Position numbers and translations under genes: made by a program. From the NCBI GenBank assembly GCA_028141225.1, contig JAOIPS010000001.1, forward strand, positions 1-64,000: 64,000 bases of DNA. Direction: 5' to 3'. Shown piece after piece: positions 39,567-48,219 of this stretch. The stretch comes from Prochlorococcus sp. AH-736-L23. GTDB taxonomy: Bacteria > Cyanobacteriota > Cyanobacteriia > PCC-6307 > Cyanobiaceae. The notes beneath the pieces were generated by a model. That model saw only the letters and a list, made by a program, of their open reading frames with translations. It was not told where the DNA came from and made no database searches. Each line of letters begins with the position of its first letter. Position 1 is the first letter of the stretch.

Positions 39567-39618
39567 GTGAGGGTAGTTAGGGGGTCCACGCGATCTTAGT
39601 ACATCATAAAGATGACTT
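39567..39618 (+). repeat. Dispersed repeat X, copy 2
   Basis: Partner of 29897-29945, same orientation, with TACATCAT and TGACTT conserved. It is 110 bases after repeat Y copy 2. Confidence 0.5.
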
Positions 39619-39999
39619 CATAAATTTCTATAAAATCATTTAGGCTCATAGTATTTATTTTTTAAGTATCTGTCACTACTTGATTTAACTTTTTATGTTT
39701 TGCATAAATCTTTTATGAGGAGCCACTTCACTTATTTTAAATCAACTATTAAATTAGATTTTTTCAAAATCTTTTTATAAATTAAATCTTAAATTATGTA
39801 GAGAAACTTATGCAGAAGTCGTTTTTATATAAGTTATATAAATCAAAATAAGTAGTCTTTTTTACCAATTAAATATAGCTGTTGTTAAATAAATATATTT
39901 GTCCTTGAAAAGCTCCTAAAAAATACTTTTTCTTGAAATAAACATTGACAAGACATTTATTAAAAAAACTTTTATAAAACATTAACTTCTTTTATAGAT

Positions 40000-40308
40000 A
40001 TGTTTCTAACCAACAAGACCCGTTTAAAAATTAAAGATATTGTAAAGAGGATTTCATTAGATCAACCTGTCGCATTGGAAGAAAGAATTTATGTAGAAAA
40101 GTTTGCAAAACATAATTCAACTATATGGACATGGCTTAAGAAAGCTAATAGCTTGAGAAGATATGGTAAGCAGAAATCAGATGGAATAAATGGACTTATA
40201 CAGAATCTTGGCCTTGATGGTTTAGAAACTGAAAATCATTTCGATCCCAAAAATGATGATCTTGCTGATTGGTTTGGTGGATCTCCTGATTGGGTTAGAA
40301 GGAGCTAA
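40000..40308 (+). CDS. Hypothetical protein (102 aa)
   Basis: Soluble, mainly helical (LKIKDIVKRISLDQPVALEERIYVEKF, given in part), with a C-terminal DDLADWFGGSPDWVRRS. No membrane segment or Cys. The stop lies inside the AAGGAGCTAATGCCCC repeat, whose hairpin may also act as terminator. Probably conserved in picocyanobacteria, but I cannot name a family. Confidence 0.6.
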   Translation: MFLTNKTRLKIKDIVKRISLDQPVALEERIYVEKFAKHNSTIWTWLKKANSLRRYGKQKSDGINGLIQNLGLDGLETENHFDPKNDDLADWFGGSPDWVRRS

Positions 40309-40322
40309 TGCCCCACCTTTTT
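40299..40322 (+). terminator. Candidate terminator sharing the AAGGAGCTAATGCCCC repeat
   Basis: AAGGAGCTAATGCCCCACCTTTTT: AAGG pairs with CCTT and the inner GGAGC/GCCCC part is weak. The first 16 bases equal 38710-38725. It overlaps the stop codon of the 40000-40308 gene. Confidence 0.4.
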
Positions 40323-40691
40323 AAATAAATTCAAATTAATAATAAAAAAAGGGATCCTCCTCCACTTTTCTTGGCGAATAATCACAAATACCAAACTGCA
40401 TACATTCCATTTGATTATCAGTTAGTTTTCTCTTACTTGTTAACTTATCGAACCAATACCCAAATACATGTTGAATTTTACTTTTAATTAGATTTTTTAG
40501 TAATAATTATCCTATTTTTTGGAAGTCATAAGTATTATTTTTATACAAAATCAAGAGTTTTAATACCATAAATACAAACTATAAATTAATCTTTTTTAAA
40601 ATATTTCACTATATTCATAATCAGTATTTTTGCTCTAGGAAATTTGAATCATTACCTTTAAATTAGATCCACTGATGGGAGGTTTCACTTC
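40309..40691. other. Stretch without a confident gene
   Basis: A minus-strand frame ending at 40336 reads GYWFDKLTSKRKLTDNQ then MECMQFGICDYSP and KVEEDPFFYY. It looks protein-like, but the only ATG gives 24 residues and the upstream part has no start, so it may be a fragment. The rest is AT-rich. Confidence 0.4.
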
Positions 40692-40799
40692 ATGAGTACT
40701 TACAAAACGAAATACTTTAAAAACACAAAAAAGATCAATAACACTATTTGGTTGGATAAATTAATTAATCAACTTGAAAAAAAATCAAAGGGTGTTTGA
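40692..40799 (+). CDS. NT-x-WLD-x-LI family micro-protein, member 2
   Basis: 35 residues: a basic start (MSTYKTKYFKNTKKIN) followed by NTIWLDKLINQLEKKSKGV. Shares the WLD-x-LI helix with members at 37155 and 41602. It is followed two bases later by the twin-CX3C ORF, so both may be co-translated. Confidence 0.55.
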   Translation: MSTYKTKYFKNTKKINNTIWLDKLINQLEKKSKGV

Positions 40800-40801
40800 T
40801 C

Positions 40802-40966
40802 ATGAATACATTTAGAAATAAACAATTCAAAAATGAATTAGATCCCAAGTATGCCTTTTATGATTGTCTTCGTAGTTGCGAACTTAAGAGTAATTCTGAA
40901 AAGTCTTTAGAAGAATGCGTCGATGATTGTGAATTTAGGCCATTCACGAAGAATCTCGATGGCTAA
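40802..40966 (+). CDS. Twin-CX3C micro-protein (54 aa)
   Basis: Contains two CX3C motifs in helical context: DCLRSCE near residues 21-27 and ECVDDCE near 38-44, 16 residues apart, which could form a disulfide-locked helical hairpin or bind a metal. No signal peptide, so a reducing cytosolic environment would favour metal binding. It starts two bases after the preceding micro-ORF stop. Confidence 0.5.
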   Translation: MNTFRNKQFKNELDPKYAFYDCLRSCELKSNSEKSLEECVDDCEFRPFTKNLDG

Positions 40967-41043
40967 AAATAGGAAATTAAACTCTATCCTATAACTATTT
41001 TGACGTTATAAAGTTTTAATATAAATTTTTGGAGGGAAATCTT

Positions 41044-41202
41044 ATGACCAACCTCGCAATTGAGCTACTCCTGTTAATTCTAGTTTTAGTTAATTTTGGA
41101 GCGATCCTTACAGCTAACATTTATTCACAATCATTAAAAGAAATTCAGCGAAAGAGAGAATTTTGTAGAGAATCTATAAGTAACCCATATTGTATTTTTT
41201 GA
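41044..41202 (+). CDS. Membrane micro-protein (52 aa), MTNL-type
   Basis: One membrane helix (IELLLLILVLVNFGAILTANI) then a charged tail ending NPYCIF. A strong ribosome site (GGAGGG) is 7-8 bases before the ATG. The N-terminus MTNLAIELLL resembles MTNLGIEILF of the 60519-60620 ORF, which also has a GGAGG site. Confidence 0.6.
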   Translation: MTNLAIELLLLILVLVNFGAILTANIYSQSLKEIQRKREFCRESISNPYCIF

Positions 41203-41601
41203 TAAATTAATTCCACACTAATAACTTTAAAACTAAAGTTAAAATATTAAAAAGTTAAAGTCGACCAAGTCTAAAAATAAGGAGTGTATGGGACTTCCGT
41301 TTTCATTGAATCACCATAGTAGCTTTCAGCTGACTTTACTAAGATCCAATAAATGAAATTTAGCAATGATTTTTCCATAAAAACATCCATATCTCTTTTA
41401 ATTCAAATCGAAATTTTATATAAAAACATCGTAGAAAATACTTAAAAGAAAAGATTCAGAATTTCTAATTTAGTATGTGATGATTAAGTTTGTATGAAAT
41501 GCTACTAACAAATGTTCTCTGAATAGATTTATCATTATTGCTTATTGTTTAATGTAATTACTAAAGATATATTAAATGAATTCTATAAAAACTAGTAATT
41601 T
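41203..41601. other. Stretch without a confident gene
   Basis: A 22-codon ORF (41288-41356, MGLPFSLNHHSSFQLTLLRS) has an AAGGAG site 5 bases upstream, but it is too short to call. Otherwise AT-rich sequence without visible structure. Confidence 0.4.
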
Positions 41602-41718
41602 ATGATTAATCAAAAAAGTCAGGACCATAAAAGAAAAGAGCAAAATAATACTGAATGGTTAGATGAATTAATCAATAAGATTGAAAGTATGAAAAATAGA
41701 ATATCTAATATTTATTAA
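41602..41718 (+). CDS. NT-x-WLD-x-LI family micro-protein, member 3
   Basis: 38 residues: a charged start (MINQKSQDHKRKEQN) followed by NTEWLDELINKIESMKNRI. Closest to member 1 (37155). Only this helix is conserved. The ORF is free-standing. Confidence 0.55.
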   Translation: MINQKSQDHKRKEQNNTEWLDELINKIESMKNRISNIY

Positions 41719-41931
41719 TTCTTCTTTTTTCTTTTATTAAATTCGGATCAGTTGATTAGCTTTAAGATATCTTGTGTGGCATGATAAATGGGATTTATTA
41801 GCGATATCTTTATATCAAATTTTGATTTGTAACTTTTGAATTTATTTGATGTGGGTAATGTATTTGAAATTAGTAAAATTTATTTTCAAAAAATTTTTTC
41901 ACGGATATACCATTATTTATAAAGAGCTTTA

Positions 41932-42162
41932 ATGCAAAACGATAATTTTGATGAAATTGATTTAAAAGAAATATGGTCAATGATTGTTAAAAAAATGAAA
42001 AAAGAAGGTGAGAAAGTCTGTCCTAATTCATCAAGTTTTTACAAAACGCAAGATGGTATAGAGTGTTCTTTGCGAAGAAAAAATGGAGATTTAATTGGCA
42101 TTTGTTATAGGGAGAATGATAGAAGTGGCGGATATCGTTGGATTATAGAAAAATCAAGTTAA
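41932..42162 (+). CDS. Hypothetical protein (76 aa)
   Basis: A soluble protein with IDLKEIWSMIVKKMKKEGE, GIECSLRRKNGDLIGICYRE and GGYRWIIEK. The middle looks like a beta-hairpin with two Cys. No known family. It is followed by the SDR gene on the same strand after 80 bases. Confidence 0.55.
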   Translation: MQNDNFDEIDLKEIWSMIVKKMKKEGEKVCPNSSSFYKTQDGIECSLRRKNGDLIGICYRENDRSGGYRWIIEKSS

Positions 42163-42242
42163 TATATTTCCAAATTAAATAATTGTTCGCAAGAAGTATA
42201 TTTGTATTATGAGAAAAGTTATTTAAAACTAAACAAAAAATT

Positions 42243-43007
42243 ATGAATTTACCATTAGATAAACAGACTGTTTTAGTAACGGGTGCAGGCAGAGGATTAG
42301 GTTCCGAAATCGCAAGATCATTTCATAGAGAGGGTGCAAAAGTAATTATCAACTATAGAAATTCATATGAAAGTGCAAAATATTTATCTGATTCATTAGG
42401 AGAGAATGCAATTTTAGTAAAAGGAGATATCAGAGAAAAAGATCAAGTCTCTAAAATGCACGAAGAATTGGCAAGTCAAAACATCAGAGTGGATACGATA
42501 ATCCACAACGCCATAAATGATTTTATTTTTAATGGTGATCAAAGAAAAAAAATAGACACTATAGAGTGGCAAGATTTCCAAAACCAGATTGAAACTACGC
42601 AAAAAGGATTTCTAAATCTTCTGAATATTTTTACGCCAAATATGAAAAATAATTCTTTTGGAAGAGTGATATCTATTGGGACTAATTTATTTCAAAATCC
42701 AGTAATTCCCTACCATGATTACACTGCAGCCAAAGGCGGATTATTATCACTTACAAGAACTGCAGCGATAGATCTAGGGCAATTTAATATCACTGTAAAT
42801 ATGGTTTCAGGTGGCTTATTAAAGGTCACTGATGCTAGCAAAGGCACTCCAGAAAGTGTTTTTGAATATATTTCTAGTATTACACCCTTAAGAAGGGTTA
42901 CCACTACAGAGGATTTTTCGGATGCTGTATTATTTTTTGCTTCCCCTTGGTCGAGGGCAGTGACTGGTCAAAATTTAGTAGTTGATGGTGGTTTAGTTCT
43001 AAACTAA
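42243..43007 (+). CDS. Short-chain dehydrogenase/reductase
   Basis: 254 residues of classical SDR. The cofactor motif VTGAGRGLGSEIARSF is at residues 12-27. The active-site Ser lies in SIGTN and the Tyr-x3-Lys in YTAAKGG near residue 160. An SRAVTGQNLVVDGG C-terminal end is typical of 3-oxoacyl-ACP reductase-like enzymes. The R-Arg after the second motif suggests NADPH. The substrate is unknown; it is not in a fatty-acid operon here. Confidence 0.88.
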   Translation: MNLPLDKQTVLVTGAGRGLGSEIARSFHREGAKVIINYRNSYESAKYLSDSLGENAILVKGDIREKDQVSKMHEELASQNIRVDTIIHNAINDFIFNGDQRKKIDTIEWQDFQNQIETTQKGFLNLLNIFTPNMKNNSFGRVISIGTNLFQNPVIPYHDYTAAKGGLLSLTRTAAIDLGQFNITVNMVSGGLLKVTDASKGTPESVFEYISSITPLRRVTTTEDFSDAVLFFASPWSRAVTGQNLVVDGGLVLN

Positions 43008-43129
43008 TTAGCTTTAATCAAAGTTATTTTTTCTAAATTATTTTTTTTTAGAGAATAAAAAATTGATTATTCTAGAGTTTTAATTAATTGAGATTTAGGC
43101 TTATTCTTGATTTGATTTTTAAATATTAA

Positions 43130-43324
43130 TTATCTTTTATCAATTAGATAAAGGGAATTACTTTCAAAAATCCCCTCAGTTATCCATTCTCTATACTCCT
43201 CTATTAATGCTAATTTGTTTTTTAAATTTTCCTCTCCCCCAAGAAACTTTTGTCTATAAGTCATAGAATCTAGTATATATTTACAGATTGATAATGCATT
43301 ACTATTGTGCTTATTCATAATCAC
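43130..43324 (-). CDS. Hypothetical protein (64 aa)
   Basis: A helical protein (NALSICKYILDSMTYRQKFLGG, LKNKLALIEEYREWITEG given in parts). It has one Cys and no membrane helix. Two adjacent Met (MIM) mean the start could be residue 1 or 3. Unknown function. Confidence 0.5.
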   Translation of the reverse strand: MIMNKHNSNALSICKYILDSMTYRQKFLGGEENLKNKLALIEEYREWITEGIFESNSLYLIDKR

Positions 43325-43519
43325 TCATAAATGAAAAATTTTGTAAAATCATAAATTAATACAAACTTTATTGATGTAACAAAATATCCTTATTACGATA
43401 AAAATTTACTCCTTAAGAAAGAAACTTTCTTATTCAAAGATTATTTAGATTAAGAACTATTATCAAAATTTCAAAAGCAAGTATAAACAAAAGTAAGTTG
43501 ATAGTGGACCAGCTCTAAA

Positions 43520-43750
43520 TTAATTACCTTGAAAAGCTGAAGTTAAAATACCTCCACCAAAATCATCATCATCATCGTTACTATCTTCTGAAAAAATTAA
43601 TTGCCCAACTTGTAATCCAAAATATAAACAGAAAATCCATATAAAAACATCTCCACCTGAAAGTCTCATAATCCAACTGAGGACTAATCCAATTAATAAA
43701 CCAATTCCTACTAGAGTAATTTCCAATGTCTTATAAGTTTTAAATAACAT
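43520..43750 (-). CDS. Two-helix membrane protein with acidic tail
   Basis: 76 residues. Two hydrophobic helices (about 10-30 and 36-53) followed by SEDSNDDDDDFGGG, a strikingly acidic run that could bind cations. No known family. Confidence 0.55.
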   Translation of the reverse strand: MLFKTYKTLEITLVGIGLLIGLVLSWIMRLSGGDVFIWIFCLYFGLQVGQLIFSEDSNDDDDDFGGGILTSAFQGN

Positions 43751-43874
43751 AATAAATAAAATTTAAAAAAGAGGTCTCAAAGATATCAAAATCCTGTGAT
43801 ATTTAGATATTGACTTTTGAGAGGTTTTTCTGATTTTATTTCTCTTATTAAAAGCAATTTATTTAAATAAGTAA

Positions 43875-45059
43875 TTAACCTTTAGATAAATTTCTTCCTT
43901 TCCAGGTCCAACCATTTCCGGTATGTGTTTTATAAATCGAAAGCAAACTAATATAAAATACAATTATCCCTCCTATGCCATTTAAATACCAATATTTTAA
44001 TGGGATTTCATATTTCACTTTTAACCAAATTCTTTTAAAAAGATAAGTGCATAAGGCCAGAAAAGAGAATAAAGTTGTGCATAAAATCTTTAAAGAATAA
44101 TTATTAAATAAAATAATTAAAGAGATAAAAAATAATAACCAAGGAAGAGTAAAATTTAAAAATACAAATACTGATCCAGAAATTGATCTGAGAAGATCTT
44201 TCTCTAAACCTAAAAACCAGTTTTTACTCCATCCCTCAATTAGGGAATTGAAATCTTGATACATATTTAATGAAATATCTTTAATAGCTATTAAAAAATT
44301 TAATTTTAAATTTCTATTTTTGATCTTTTTGGCCAGAGCTATATCTTCAACTACTTCATCAAAAGTGCCTTCATGTCCGCCAATCAATTCATAGGATTCT
44401 TTCTTAAAAAGCATAAAAGGGCCAGCTGCAAATGATGTATTAGTTCTACTATCGTTAGTATCAGAAATGGGGAATCCTATCATTAATAAGCTTGTCATAA
44501 TAGGTTGTACCATCCACTCTGCTAAGCAATTGCAATTTACTTTTGGCGCTAGAGATAATAGATCAATATTATCTTCGCGTGCTTTAAATAGAGCATTATA
44601 AATACAATTTTTTCCTAAAATTACATCTGCATCAATAAAAAGTATCCATTCAGAATTTATCTTCCTAGAACCTACATAACAGGGCCAATTTTTACCAACC
44701 CAATTTTTTTCTTCAGGTCTTTTTCCTGATGAAATGATTTCCAATTCTTTTGAATTTTTAAATATTGCTTTTTTTAAGTTTTTTGCTTCTAAAAAAGTTT
44801 TGTCAGTACTTAAATCATCTACTACTAATATTTTAAAATTGACACTGGGTCTTTTAATTTCACTTAATGATTTTAAGCACTTGGCTATATTTAATTCCTC
44901 ATTATAAGCAGGGATAATTATTGTAAGACTTGTTTCTATAGGTTTTTCAGAATTAATATTTTGAAGAAAAGGTGCATTTCTAAATCTGTATCTCTCAATA
45001 ATGAAGGTTCCTAAAGCTGATATAAAAGTAAAAAGTGAAAGCAATAGTAAAAAGAACAT
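43875..45059 (-). CDS. Glycosyltransferase family 2, membrane-associated
   Basis: 394 residues. An N-terminal membrane anchor, then a GT2 domain from about residue 45 (TIIIPAYNEELNIAKCLKSL), the DDLSTD and LFIDADVILG metal/donor motifs (DxD-type), FDEVVEDIALAKKI, and three to four C-terminal membrane helices from about residue 285. Topology resembles HpnB-like or carotenoid-associated glycosyltransferases. The acceptor cannot be read from sequence. A 35-residue membrane micro-ORF precedes it on the same strand. Confidence 0.85.
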   Translation of the reverse strand: MFFLLLLSLFTFISALGTFIIERYRFRNAPFLQNINSEKPIETSLTIIIPAYNEELNIAKCLKSLSEIKRPSVNFKILVVDDLSTDKTFLEAKNLKKAIFKNSKELEIISSGKRPEEKNWVGKNWPCYVGSRKINSEWILFIDADVILGKNCIYNALFKAREDNIDLLSLAPKVNCNCLAEWMVQPIMTSLLMIGFPISDTNDSRTNTSFAAGPFMLFKKESYELIGGHEGTFDEVVEDIALAKKIKNRNLKLNFLIAIKDISLNMYQDFNSLIEGWSKNWFLGLEKDLLRSISGSVFVFLNFTLPWLLFFISLIILFNNYSLKILCTTLFSFLALCTYLFKRIWLKVKYEIPLKYWYLNGIGGIIVFYISLLSIYKTHTGNGWTWKGRNLSKG

Positions 45060-45103
45060 ATTTCTACATCAAATTTCTGAGTAAATATAAATCAAATTTT
45101 TAA

Positions 45104-45211
45104 TTATTTACTTTTTATTTTTAAAGGATCAAATCTAATATCAAAAGAAGCTACAATTCCAATACTTATAAGCAATAAACCAATAGCGATTTGAGGAGAA
45201 GGTAAAATCAT
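45104..45211 (-). CDS. Membrane micro-protein (35 aa)
   Basis: MILPSPQIAIGLLLISIGIV is a single membrane helix, followed by ASFDIRFDPLKIKSK. It lies 44 bases upstream of the glycosyltransferase on the same strand and may be co-transcribed. Confidence 0.5.
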   Translation of the reverse strand: MILPSPQIAIGLLLISIGIVASFDIRFDPLKIKSK

Positions 45212-45305
45212 AACAAAAATATTTACATCACCCTATCTAAAAAATTTGGGGATTGAAGAAAGATTGCCTAATATTAACTTTATAAAAAACTTGAAAAAAT
45301 CTAAA

Positions 45306-45503
45306 ATGGCAAACTCTCAAAATGATATTGATATTTATTACGCAGTAGGAAATGCAAATACTAAAAGACAAGAAAATGAAATAGCTGCAATAATGAAAAT
45401 AAGAAATGAATCAGGCTGGAAGTTAATTTCAACCAGCACAGCAGTTGTAGATACTAAGAATCAATTTTCAAATCTTTATCTTTTTTGGGAAAAGGATATT
45501 TAG
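45306..45503 (+). CDS. DUF4177-like small protein
   Basis: 65 residues from the ATG. The C-terminal part NESGWKLISTSTAVVDTK and SNLYLFWEKD resembles the GWELVS...-FxK pattern of DUF4177. A longer TTG-start version from 45246 is possible, but the extension is poor. Soluble. Unknown function. Confidence 0.55.
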   Translation: MANSQNDIDIYYAVGNANTKRQENEIAAIMKIRNESGWKLISTSTAVVDTKNQFSNLYLFWEKDI

Positions 45504-45585
45504 ATTTTTTATTAAAAATGTTTTAATCTAAATATTTTTCTGCTAATCATTTAAGCTGGATTATATTTTTTATAGACACTAATAA

Positions 45586-46280
45586 AAAAAGATTAATAAT
45601 CCAATAATTATTCTTGGTGGTTTTCTTATTAACAAAGAAGCTTATGATTAAGCTAAAAACATAATTGAAAATTTTTTCAAAAGAAAAGTATATGTGGTAG
45701 ATGTTACTAGAAAAGATTGGTTTAAAAGTAATTCTGAAAAAGGCTGGGTAGATATTTTAAATAAAGTTAGAGATACAGTTAATCTTGCACTGAAAAAAAT
45801 AAATCTAGAAAAATAGATTTTATTGGTCATAGTTCCGGTGGCGTAATGTTGAGACTTTATCTATCCGATGAACCTTTTAATAATGAGATATTTAATGGTA
45901 AATCTCATACCAAAAATTTAATTACATTAGTTAGCCCGCATCAGGCAGTAAACGCGACTGAATTAAGAAAATTTTTAGATGAAAAATACCCAGGTAACTT
46001 TTTTAAAAATATAAATTACGTTTCTGTTGGCGGTGAAGTTGAAATTGAATCTAAACAAATATCTCTGATAACTAAAATTATTGCGAGAGGATCATATAAA
46101 TCAATTTCCGGAGATAAAAATGCTAAAGGGGAGGGACTAGTTCCTTTATCATCATCTCTTTTAGAAGGATCACAGAAAATAATTCTTCCTGAAACAGTAC
46201 ATGGGGGTATTTTTGGGAAAAACTGGTATTGCACATCTTCAAAAGTAAGTGAATGGTGGAAAAAAATAAATTGGAAATAG
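45586..46280 (+). pseudogene. Broken alpha/beta hydrolase (lipase-like) gene
   Basis: The frame from 45586 reads NNPIIILGGFLINKEAYD, then an in-frame TAA at about 45649, then AKNIIENFFKRKVYVVDVTR and KDWFKSNSEKGWVDIL. A one-base shift in the A-rich tract near 45790-45812 is needed to join IDFIGHSSGGVMLRLYLSDE, where GHSSGG is the nucleophile elbow. The 3' half stays open to 46280. It has therefore lost its start or gained two lesions; the A-run lesion could also be a sequencing error. Confidence 0.75.
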
Positions 46281-46361
46281 AGCTATTTTACTTTTTGTAT
46301 TAACTTTTGATTTTTTCTTCAACTAAAAGCATTTTTTTCTAATATCTTATTCAAATATAGA

Positions 46362-47003
46362 TTGATTTTTGTGGTTGAAGCTTTATCAGGAAACTGGGGA
46401 ATTTTATTAATTTTACTTTTAAGATTTACAAGCATCGTTATTCCTATCTTACCGGGAACTTATTGCTTATTAATTTCTGGATATCTTTTTGGATTAGTAA
46501 ATGGATTACTTCTAAGTTTCATCGCAGATTTAGTTGCATGCTCAATTAGTTTTTCTTTATCAAGAAAATTTGGTAGGAGAATACTTCAACGAATTATCTC
46601 GAAAAAATATTTAGATAAATTTGAAAATCTATCCAAAAAATATCTTGAGAAAAACTTATTTCTTTTAACTGGTTTTTTAATGACGGGTTGGTTTGATTTT
46701 GTAAGTTATGGTATTGGGCTGACTAAATTAAGGTTTAGAAAATTTCTTTTAGCTTTAATTGTTAGTGCTCTTCTTTCAGATTTACCATTTGTTGCTACTG
46801 GAAATGGATTTAGAGAATTACAAAATCAGAATTTCAATATTAGAAAAATTATTGATGAAGAAGTACCATCACTTCAACGAGAATATTTAATTGTATTTAT
46901 AGTAAGCGTCATATTGATATTCGGTTTGGGAATTATCAGAAATCTAATTGAAAGGAAGTATCTTAAATCAACAAATGAAGCTGGAAATTTTGATTTGTCA
47001 TAG
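46362..47003 (+). CDS. VTT-domain (TVP38/DedA-like) membrane protein
   Basis: 213 residues with about five hydrophobic helices. LPGTYCLLISGYLFGLVNGLLLS (given in part), LTGFLMTGWFDFVSYGIGLTKL and RFRKFLLALIVSAL match the VTT/SNARE-associated fold, in which the FDFVSYG loop corresponds to the conserved re-entrant region. Such proteins scramble or flip lipids. A TTG start is used; GTG four codons on is an alternative. Confidence 0.8.
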   Translation: MIFVVEALSGNWGILLILLLRFTSIVIPILPGTYCLLISGYLFGLVNGLLLSFIADLVACSISFSLSRKFGRRILQRIISKKYLDKFENLSKKYLEKNLFLLTGFLMTGWFDFVSYGIGLTKLRFRKFLLALIVSALLSDLPFVATGNGFRELQNQNFNIRKIIDEEVPSLQREYLIVFIVSVILIFGLGIIRNLIERKYLKSTNEAGNFDLS

Positions 47004-47035
47004 CGCTCAGATAATATTCATCATTATAAAAAACT

Positions 47036-47290
47036 TTATTTACCCTTTGATAAAAAGTAATTTAAAAAAATACCGCCTGCAACTAATAAGCCTCCAACCG
47101 AGATAAAAATAATTAAATCTAAAATTGATTTATCGTTATTTACTTTTAAGAAAGTTAAGGCAAAGGCTATTGAAGGAAATAATAATATTATTTTAGGAAT
47201 TATTGATTCATACCATTTTTTTAAAACAGTATCTTCTTCTTCATTTAATTTTTGATAAATCCTTTCTAGCTTTTCTTTTTGTTCTTGCAT
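47036..47290 (-). CDS. Two-helix membrane protein (84 aa)
   Basis: An N-terminal coiled-coil-like segment (QEKLERIYQKLNEEED) precedes two hydrophobic helices (about 29-46 and 56-79). It is separated by 4 bases from the next minus-strand ORF, indicating an operon of small genes. Family unknown. Confidence 0.55.
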   Translation of the reverse strand: MQEQKEKLERIYQKLNEEEDTVLKKWYESIIPKIILLFPSIAFALTFLKVNNDKSILDLIIFISVGGLLVAGGIFLNYFLSKGK

Positions 47291-47294
47291 TAAT

Positions 47295-47480
47295 TTAATT
47301 TTTCTGGTCTTTTGCTGATTTTATGAATTCTAGCTTTCTTAAAAGTCTATGAAGACCTGACCAAGTTGCTGTTTTTCTTTGAGCAGAAATTATTACTTTT
47401 TGTTTGTTTTTTGGCGTTAAGTCATATATTTTCAGAAGTTTTCCCAGTGATTTTGAATTAGCAGATTTGCATATATTCAT
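47295..47480 (-). CDS. Basic hypothetical protein (61 aa)
   Basis: A strongly basic helical protein (SKSLGKLLKIYDLTPKNKQKV and RKTATWSGLHRLLRKLEF, given in parts). It could be nucleic-acid binding. Four bases from each neighbour on the same strand, so it is probably co-translated with the HhH gene at 47485. Unknown family. Confidence 0.55.
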   Translation of the reverse strand: MNICKSANSKSLGKLLKIYDLTPKNKQKVIISAQRKTATWSGLHRLLRKLEFIKSAKDQKN

Positions 47481-47484
47481 TATT

Positions 47485-48207
47485 TTAATTTTTAATTTTT
47501 GAAATCAAACTTTTTCCAAGTCCCTTAATTTCAATTAATTCACTATAGGGTGCATTAAGAACTTGTTCTTTAGTAAGGTATCCAGACTCCCATAATATTT
47601 CAGCAGTATTTTTAGAGACTCCATTTAGTTCACACAAAATATTTCTAAAGAAAGAATCTGGAAATTTTTTCTCTAAAACTAACTTTTTATAAATGTCTTT
47701 ATAACCTTCTGATTTAATACTTAATTCATCATTTATCATAAACAATTTTTTTTCTATAGAAATATTGGATTCAACAATTATTCTAAAATCAATTAAAAAG
47801 CTTTTGAAATCGTCTTCTAATTTTGATTTGGGTGGTATTCTTCCAATATCAGAAGGTCTTGCATAAATCATATTTTGAGAAATATTTACCAATTCTTCAA
47901 ATTCCTCTTCATGTCCATGCCTCCTTATCCAACATCCAAAATTTCCAGAGGGGTCTCCATCTTTTCCAAGATTATTTGGTTCACCTATTAACTCTGGTTT
48001 CACTGATGTATCTTTCGTAATAAGACCATCTTTTTCTATACAAATTCTTGGAGTTTTCAATAATAAATTACAAGTATATTCCCAACCTGTTGTTACAGAA
48101 TGGGCCCAGAGATCATTGGAATTTTCAAGAGGATCTTCAAAAATAACTTCTTCTCTTTTATTCCAATTTCTGAAAAAATAATTCAATAAATTCATTTCTC
48201 TATTCAA
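47485..48207 (-). CDS. Helix-hairpin-helix protein
   Basis: 240 residues. The N-terminal 150 residues match no domain I know and contain CWIRRHGHEEEFEE. The C-terminal 50 residues hold two HhH-like motifs: LNGVSKNTAEILWESGYLTK and IEIKGLGKSLISKIK, typical of DNA-binding and of Rad51/PolX-like proteins. The position in an operon with a basic micro-protein suggests a DNA- or RNA-related role. Function unknown. Confidence 0.65.
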   Translation of the reverse strand: MNREMNLLNYFFRNWNKREEVIFEDPLENSNDLWAHSVTTGWEYTCNLLLKTPRICIEKDGLITKDTSVKPELIGEPNNLGKDGDPSGNFGCWIRRHGHEEEFEELVNISQNMIYARPSDIGRIPPKSKLEDDFKSFLIDFRIIVESNISIEKKLFMINDELSIKSEGYKDIYKKLVLEKKFPDSFFRNILCELNGVSKNTAEILWESGYLTKEQVLNAPYSELIEIKGLGKSLISKIKN

Positions 48208-48219
48208 TAAATCTGAATT

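Larger units (their letters stand above)
39263..39999. other. Non-coding stretch carrying repeats
   Basis: 737 bases without a supported gene. It contains the third GATTGAC element (39349-39367), repeat Y copy 2 (39366-39455, including an EVE-gene fragment) and repeat X copy 2 (39567-39618). From about 39620 to 39999 only AT-rich sequence is seen. Confidence 0.7.

Noticed and set aside
39567-39640. tRNA or tmRNA at the GGGGTCCACGCGATC sequence
   Set aside because: No cloverleaf arms or T-loop consensus could be assembled.
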